DNA of 37,370 bases, taken from positions 1 through 37,370 of the forward strand of contig USEU01000013.1 of assembly GCA_900553805.1 (NCBI GenBank), given 5' to 3'. The stretch is from an uncultured Eubacteriales bacterium (GTDB taxonomy: Bacteria > Bacillota > Clostridia > Oscillospirales > Oscillospiraceae). The notes below the pieces were generated by a model. That model worked only from the letters and a program-made list of their open reading frames with translations. It did not search any database and was not told the DNA's origin. The translations under genes were made by a program, and so were the position numbers. Positions 33,319 through 37,370 of this stretch are shown piece by piece (the first letter of the stretch is position 1; every line of letters begins with the position of its first letter).

Positions 33319-34509
33319 TTACAGCATGTCGCCCGGGGCCAGTACGGCGTTTTCCTCGATGATGACGCCCTTGCCCGCGACACTGATCTTCTTCTTCTCC
33401 TTGGGGCCGAACGCGCCGCCCACCACGGCGTTGCGGCAGACCTTGCTGTCCTCACCCAGGATGGCGTGGCGGACGATGGCGCCCGGCTCCACGATCACGC
33501 CGGGCATGACCACGGAGTCCTCGATCAGCGCGCCCTCGCCGATGGTGCAGCCGGTGCTGACCACGCTGTGCCGCACGGTGCCGTAGACCTCGCAGCCCTC
33601 GGCCACGAAGGAATTGACGATCCTGGCGGAGGCGTCAATATAGGAGGAGGGGAAGGCGGAGTTGCGGGCGTAGATCTTGGTGCGTTCGTCGCCCCGGATG
33701 TTGAAGGCGGGCTCCTTGCCCAGCAGGTCCATGTTGGCCTCCCACAGGGAATTGATGGTGCCCACGTCCTTCCAGTAGCCGTCGAAATTATAGGCCATCA
33801 GCTTGTGCCCGTCGGCCAGGAGCATGGGGATGATGTTTTTGCCGAAATCGTTGGAGCTGTCGGGATTTTCTTCGTCGGCGATCAGTGCCTCCCGCATCAC
33901 CTTCCAGGTGAAGCAGTAGATGCCCATGGAGGCGTTGGTGGACTTGGGCTTCTTGGGCTTTTCCTCGAATTCGTAGATGGTGTTGTCCGGGTTGGTGTTC
34001 AGGATGCCGAAGCGGCTGGCCTCCTCCAGCGGCACGTTGCGCACGGCGATGGTGCAGGCCGCGCCGTTCTTCTCGTGGTAGGCCACCATCTTGGAGTAGT
34101 CCATTTTATAGATATGGTCGCCGGAGAGCACCACCACATATTCCGGGTCGAACCGATCGATGAAGTCGATGTTCTGGTAGATGGCGTTGGCGGTGCCCTT
34201 GTACCAGCCCTGCTTCTTGTCGTGCCGCTCATAGGGGGGCAGCACCTGGGCGCAGCTGTGGGTCTTGTTCAGGTTCCAGGGCTGGCCGTTGCCGATGTAC
34301 TCGTTCAGCTCCAGGGGCTGATACTGGGTCAGGATGCCCACGGTGTCGATGCCGGAATTGATGCAGTTGGACAGGGGAAAATCGATGATGCGGTACTTGC
34401 CGCCGAAGGGGACGGCGGGCTTGGCGGTTTTTTCTGTCAGCACGTACAGCCGACTGCCCTGTCCGCCCGCCAGCAGCATGGCAATGCAGCGTTTTTTCTG
34501 AAAATACAT
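33319..34509 (-). CDS. glgC: Glucose-1-phosphate adenylyltransferase
   Basis: Makes ADP-glucose from glucose-1-phosphate and ATP, the committed step of glycogen synthesis. 396 residues. Motifs: [10 protein letters not shown] near residues 12-21, [37 protein letters not shown] and the sugar site [12 protein letters not shown]-terminal beta-helix is present. ATG 34509 is preferred over GTG 34515 because AAGGAG ends 8 bases before the ATG but only 2 before the GTG. First gene of the operon; glgD follows after 13 bases. Its substrate is the product of the GH94 phosphorylase. Confidence 0.95.
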   Translation of the reverse strand: MYFQKKRCIAMLLAGGQGSRLYVLTEKTAKPAVPFGGKYRIIDFPLSNCINSGIDTVGILTQYQPLELNEYIGNGQPWNLNKTHSCAQVLPPYERHDKKQGWYKGTANAIYQNIDFIDRFDPEYVVVLSGDHIYKMDYSKMVAYHEKNGAACTIAVRNVPLEEASRFGILNTNPDNTIYEFEEKPKKPKSTNASMGIYCFTWKVMREALIADEENPDSSNDFGKNIIPMLLADGHKLMAYNFDGYWKDVGTINSLWEANMDLLGKEPAFNIRGDERTKIYARNSAFPSSYIDASARIVNSFVAEGCEVYGTVRHSVVSTGCTIGEGALIEDSVVMPGVIVEPGAIVRHAILGEDSKVCRNAVVGGAFGPKEKKKISVAGKGVIIEENAVLAPGDML

Positions 34510-34549
34510 GGTCACAGCTCCTTATGTAAATGAATTTGCTACCGTGTCG

Positions 34550-34576
34550 ATGGAGGTGTGGATATAGCACCTCCAT
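34550..34576 (-). promoter_or_regulatory. Hairpin in the glgC leader
   Basis: A 9-bp stem (ATGGAGGTG / CACCTCCAT) with a 9-base loop lies between the promoter and the ribosome-binding site. It contains GGAGG, a second Shine-Dalgarno-like sequence locked in the stem. Role unknown. Confidence 0.5.
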
Positions 34577-34585
34577 GAATAACAT

Positions 34586-34616
34586 ATCATATTTTGGCCA
34601 AAGAAAAAAGTGACAA
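34586..34616 (-). promoter_or_regulatory. Probable promoter of the glycogen operon
   Basis: Minus strand: TTGTCA (34616-34611) and TATGAT (34591-34586) with a long 19-base spacer in an AT-rich stretch. The long spacing may mean a regulated or weak promoter. Confidence 0.55.
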
Positions 34617-34705
34617 TTTGTCTAAAATATCGCTGGATTTTTCTACGTCTTGTATAAACCAAATTCTCCTATATCGCAGCGGTATCAACATAGCACCGCA
34701 CCAAC

Positions 34706-34907
34706 TTGCTGCCCCCCTTGGGGGAAGTGCCGCGCAGCGGCAAAGGGGGTGACGTTGGTATTTTTGACCTGTTACCATTCAACGAACCACACCCCCCTCT
34801 GCGACTCGCTAAGAGCCGCCTGACGGCGGTTGCTCGCTTGCATGGCGCCTGCGGGCGCACAAGTCAGCCCTTGCGGGCTGCCAGCTCCCCCATTGGGGAG
34901 CCAAGGG
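34706..34907 (+). repeat. Dispersed multi-hairpin repeat, copy 4 (rearranged)
   Basis: Same ends as copies 1-3, but the ATGATTGCC hairpin region is deleted, and about 65 bases with two extra hairpins (CCGCC...GGCGG, GGCGCC...GGGCGC) are added before CAGCCC/GGGCTG. It lies after pnp on the minus strand. No gene. Confidence 0.8.
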
Positions 34908-34935
34908 CCGTATTATCTTTCGCAGAGCGGCAAAA

Positions 34936-34967
34936 AAGGGGGCCGCTTCCTGGGAAGCGGCCCCCTT
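34936..34967 (-). terminator. Rho-independent terminator of pnp
   Basis: A perfect 15-bp stem (34936-34950 and 34953-34967) with a 2-base centre. On the minus strand it ends in TTTTTTG. It starts 5 bases after the pnp stop. Confidence 0.93.
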
Positions 34968-34972
34968 CAAAA

Positions 34973-37093
34973 TTACTTGTTTTCCATTTCCTTCAGGGCG
35001 TCCTTGCGGCTGAAGTTGGCGCGGCCCTTCTCGTCGAAGCCCATGAACTTCACGTAGGTCATGTCGCCCAGGTTCAGAACGTCCTCTACCTTCTCCACCC
35101 TGCGGTTCTCCAGCTTGGAGATGTGCACCATGCCGTCGTGGCCCGGCGCGATCTCCACGAAAGCGCCGATGGGCAGAATGCGTACCACCTTGCCGTAGTA
35201 GATCTTACCCACCTCGGGCACGAAGCAGATGTCGTCCACCATCTTCTTGGCGGCGTAGGCGGCGGCGGAATCCACAGCGGAGATGAACACGGAGCCGTCG
35301 TCGTCAATGTCCACCTTGGCACCGGTGTCGGCGCAGATCTTCTGGATGGTCTTGCCGCCGGAGCCGATGACCTCGCGGATCTTGTCCACGGGGATCTTCA
35401 GGCTGAGCATCTTGGGCGCGAACTCGGAAACCTCGGGCCGGGGCGCGGCGATGCAGGGCAGCATGATCTCATTCAGGATCTCCAGGCGGGCCTTGCGGCA
35501 GCGCTCCAGGGCGTCGGCAATGATCTCCATGGTCAGGCCCTTGTTCTTCAGGTCCATCTGGATGGCGGTGACGCCCTCGGTGGTGCCGGCCACCTTGAAG
35601 TCCATCTCACCGTGGAAGTCCTCCACGCCCTGAATGTCGGTGAAGGTTCTCCACTCGCCGGTCTCCTGGTCGGAGATCAGGCCGCAGGAGATGCCGGCCA
35701 CAGGCCGCTTGATGGGCACACCGGCATCCATCAGCGCCAGGGTGGAGCCGCAGATGGAGCCCTGGGAGGTGGAGCCGTTGGAGGACAGCACTTCGGAGAC
35801 CACCCGGATGGCGTAGGGGAACTCCTCCACGCTGGGGATCACGGGCAGCAGGGCCTTCTCGGCCAGCGCGCCGTGGCCGATCTCCCGGCGGGAGGTGGAG
35901 CGGGCGGCACGGGCCTCGCCGGTGGAATAGGCGGGGAAGTTATAGTGGTGGATATACCGCTTGGTATCCTCCTGATAGATGGTGTCCAGCTTCTGGGCGG
36001 CGGACAGGGTGTTCAGGGTGCACACGGACAGCACCTGAGTCTGGCCGCGGGTGAACAGGCCGGAGCCGTGCACTCTGGGCAGTACGCCGACCTCGGCGGC
36101 CAGGGGACGGATCTCGTCCATGCCGCGGCCGTCCACGCGCTTGCCCTGGAGCAGCCACTTCTTGACCACCTTCTTCTGCATCTTGTACAGGCAGACCTCA
36201 ATGTGGGTGTCGAAATCCTCATACTTGTCCGCGAACTTCTCGGCGAAGTCCAGCCGGGCGGCGGTCAGCCGCTCTTCCCGGACGTTCTTGTCGGGGGTAT
36301 CCAGAGCGTACTCGATCTGATCCAGGCCGTAGTTCATCAGGTCGTCCAGCAGCTCGTGATTCACGGCGGCCTTCTCGAAGGTGAACTTGGGCTTGCCGAT
36401 CTCGGCTACGATGCCGTTGATGAACTTCACGATCTCCATATTGGTCTCGTGAGCAATGCGGATGGCCTCCAGGACCACGGACTCGGGGGCCTCGTTGGCC
36501 TCGGTCTCGATCATGACCACCTTCTCGAAGGTGGAGGAGATGCACACGAAGCAGGAAGAAGCCTCCCGCTCGTCGGTGGAGGGGTTGATGATATACTGGC
36601 CGTTCAGGTAGCACACGTTGGTGGTGGCCACAGGCCCGTTCCAGGGCACGTCGGAGGAGGCGATGGCGATGGAAGCGCCCAGGGACGCCACGATCTCCAC
36701 GGGGTTGTCGTAGTCGTTGGCCAGCACGGTGCAGGTGACCACGGTGTCGTTGCGCAGCTCCTCGTCAAACAGGGGACGCATGGGCCGGTCGATGATCCGG
36801 CTGTTCAGGATACCCCGCTCGCTGGGCTTGCCCTCCCGGCGGTTGAAGGAGCCGGGGATGCGGCCCACGGAGTACATCCGCTCTTCAAATTCGATGGTCA
36901 GGGGGAAGTAGTCGATGCCCGCCTTGGGGATGGGGTTGGCGGTGCAGGTGGTCAGCACCACGGTGTCGCCGTAGCGGCAGATGCACTCGGCGTTGGCAAG
37001 CTCTGCCACCTTGCCGGTCTCCACGGTGAAGGGGCGGCCGCCGATCTCCATTTCGTAAACCTTGTGGTTCGGGAACTGTCTGTGAGTTACCAT
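34973..37093 (-). CDS. pnp: Polyribonucleotide nucleotidyltransferase (PNPase)
   Basis: 3'-5' phosphorolytic exoribonuclease of mRNA decay, a trimer in the cytoplasm. 706 residues from ATG 37093, which has GGAGGT (37101-37106) upstream; the open frame further up lies in the leader hairpin. Domains in order: first RNase PH domain (about 12-140), helical linker, second RNase PH domain (about 310-540, with GSGLFTRGQTQVL and SSNGSTSQGSICGSTLALMD region near 425-445), KH domain (IGSGGKTIQKI), S1 domain (GKVVRILPIGAFVEIAPG). It follows rpsO, the common order in bacteria. The leader carries a long imperfect hairpin (37126-37198) that recalls the RNase III-processed pnp leader of E. coli. Confidence 0.96.
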   Translation of the reverse strand: MVTHRQFPNHKVYEMEIGGRPFTVETGKVAELANAECICRYGDTVVLTTCTANPIPKAGIDYFPLTIEFEERMYSVGRIPGSFNRREGKPSERGILNSRIIDRPMRPLFDEELRNDTVVTCTVLANDYDNPVEIVASLGASIAIASSDVPWNGPVATTNVCYLNGQYIINPSTDEREASSCFVCISSTFEKVVMIETEANEAPESVVLEAIRIAHETNMEIVKFINGIVAEIGKPKFTFEKAAVNHELLDDLMNYGLDQIEYALDTPDKNVREERLTAARLDFAEKFADKYEDFDTHIEVCLYKMQKKVVKKWLLQGKRVDGRGMDEIRPLAAEVGVLPRVHGSGLFTRGQTQVLSVCTLNTLSAAQKLDTIYQEDTKRYIHHYNFPAYSTGEARAARSTSRREIGHGALAEKALLPVIPSVEEFPYAIRVVSEVLSSNGSTSQGSICGSTLALMDAGVPIKRPVAGISCGLISDQETGEWRTFTDIQGVEDFHGEMDFKVAGTTEGVTAIQMDLKNKGLTMEIIADALERCRKARLEILNEIMLPCIAAPRPEVSEFAPKMLSLKIPVDKIREVIGSGGKTIQKICADTGAKVDIDDDGSVFISAVDSAAAYAAKKMVDDICFVPEVGKIYYGKVVRILPIGAFVEIAPGHDGMVHISKLENRRVEKVEDVLNLGDMTYVKFMGFDEKGRANFSRKDALKEMENK

Positions 37094-37125
37094 TGTTTTA
37101 CCTCCATATAATATAATTTGTTTTT

Positions 37126-37198
37126 CGGGAGGTTTAGCCATTGAAACTGTCTCCAAAATTCTATTGGGGGACACTTTCAATCGCTAAAACAGCTCCCG
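37126..37198 (-). promoter_or_regulatory. Long imperfect hairpin in the pnp leader
   Basis: Left arm 37126-37151 and right arm 37170-37198 pair over about 24 bases: CGGGAG, then GTTTAGC, ATTGAAA and TGTC blocks, with single mismatches and a 3-base bulge. It lies between the rpsO terminator and the pnp ribosome site. By analogy with E. coli pnp it could be an RNase III target for autoregulation, which is inference. Confidence 0.6.
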
Positions 37199-37202
37199 TG
37201 AA

Positions 37203-37230
37203 AAAGGCGACAGGTTGCCCCGTCGCCTTT
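37203..37230 (-). terminator. Terminator hairpin after rpsO
   Basis: 9-bp stem AAAGGCGAC (37203-37211) and GTCGCCTTT (37222-37230). On the minus strand it ends in CCTTTTTC. It lies 8 bases after the rpsO stop; partial read-through into pnp is usual in this gene pair. Confidence 0.82.
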
Positions 37231-37238
37231 TGGTGAAC

Positions 37239-37370
37239 TTACTTACGGATACCCAGCTTGGCGATCAGGGCACGGTAACGGTTGATGTCCTTATTGGCCA
37301 GATAGTCCAGCATCTTGCGGCGCTTACCAACCATCATCAGCAGACCACGGCGGGAGTGGTTGTCGTGCTT
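37239..37370 (-). CDS. rpsO: 30S ribosomal protein S15 (partial, C-terminal 43 residues)
   Basis: The window ends inside the gene. The visible C-terminus starts [11 protein letters not shown], continues [11 protein letters not shown] and ends [10 protein letters not shown], which is the conserved C-terminal half of S15, the 16S-binding protein of the small subunit. The stop TAA is at 37241-37239. About half of the protein (89 residues in most species) lies outside the window. It precedes pnp on the same strand. Confidence 0.96.
   Translation of the reverse strand, partial: KHDNHSRRGLLMMVGKRRKMLDYLANKDINRYRALIAKLGIRK

Noticed and set aside
33305..33455. Longer GlgD start at 33455
   Set aside because: The added 50 residues are Arg/Ala-rich, overlap the end of glgC in another frame and lack a ribosome site. 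GlgD proteins normally start close to MGILF or similar.

Overview
The window is GC-rich, low-redundancy Firmicute DNA. It most resembles a gut Clostridia member of the Oscillospiraceae/Ruminococcaceae type. The signs are the paired glgC/glgD subunits, the rpsO-pnp order, a YesL-type membrane protein beside a CUT1 sugar importer, a cellobiose phosphorylase close to the clostridial CbpA type, textbook sigma-A promoters and strong Shine-Dalgarno sites. Genus-level assignment is inference; there is no rRNA or tRNA gene in the window.

Left part (1-22400, mostly + strand) is a plant-glycan utilisation region. It has a CUT1-type importer (binding protein, two permeases, YesL-like protein; 440-4357) and a cytoplasmic GH3 glycosidase (4684-6774). 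A GH2 beta-mannosidase on the minus strand (7107-9533) diverges from a LacI-family regulator (9811-10812). A complete Opp/Dpp-type importer follows (binding protein, two permeases, two ATPases; 11326-17509). A GH94 cellobiose phosphorylase overlaps a GH1 beta-glucosidase (17755-21503). LacI-like operator palindromes sit beside the promoters of the CUT1 operon, GH3, GH2, lacI and GH94, so the regulator probably coordinates most of the block. A TrmH/SpoU rRNA methyltransferase closes this part.

Right part (22400-37370, mostly - strand) is more general metabolism: a phosphohexomutase, an ApbE flavin transferase (+), a lipoprotein of unknown function, a D-lyxose/D-mannose isomerase, an aldose-1-epimerase coupled to thiamine pyrophosphokinase, UppP, the glycogen operon glgC-glgD-glgA, and rpsO (partial)-pnp. 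The sugar genes form a plausible flow. Imported beta-gluco/manno-oligosaccharides are hydrolysed by GH1, GH2 and GH3 or phosphorolysed by GH94. Glucose-1-phosphate then goes to glycolysis through the mutase or to glycogen through GlgC/GlgD/GlgA. Mannose can enter through the isomerase.

The intergenic DNA is unusually structured. Four copies of a roughly 195-bp multi-hairpin repeat lie at 10980, 26757, 29438 and 34706. Fold-back elements with terminal inverted repeats lie at 1 (partial), 4482, 6881 and 22427. The most interesting signal is a shared three-hairpin 5' leader, with compensatory base changes, in front of both solute-binding-protein genes (323-430 and 11198-11318), although the two proteins belong to different families. 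It is a candidate undescribed cis-regulatory or mRNA-stabilising RNA.
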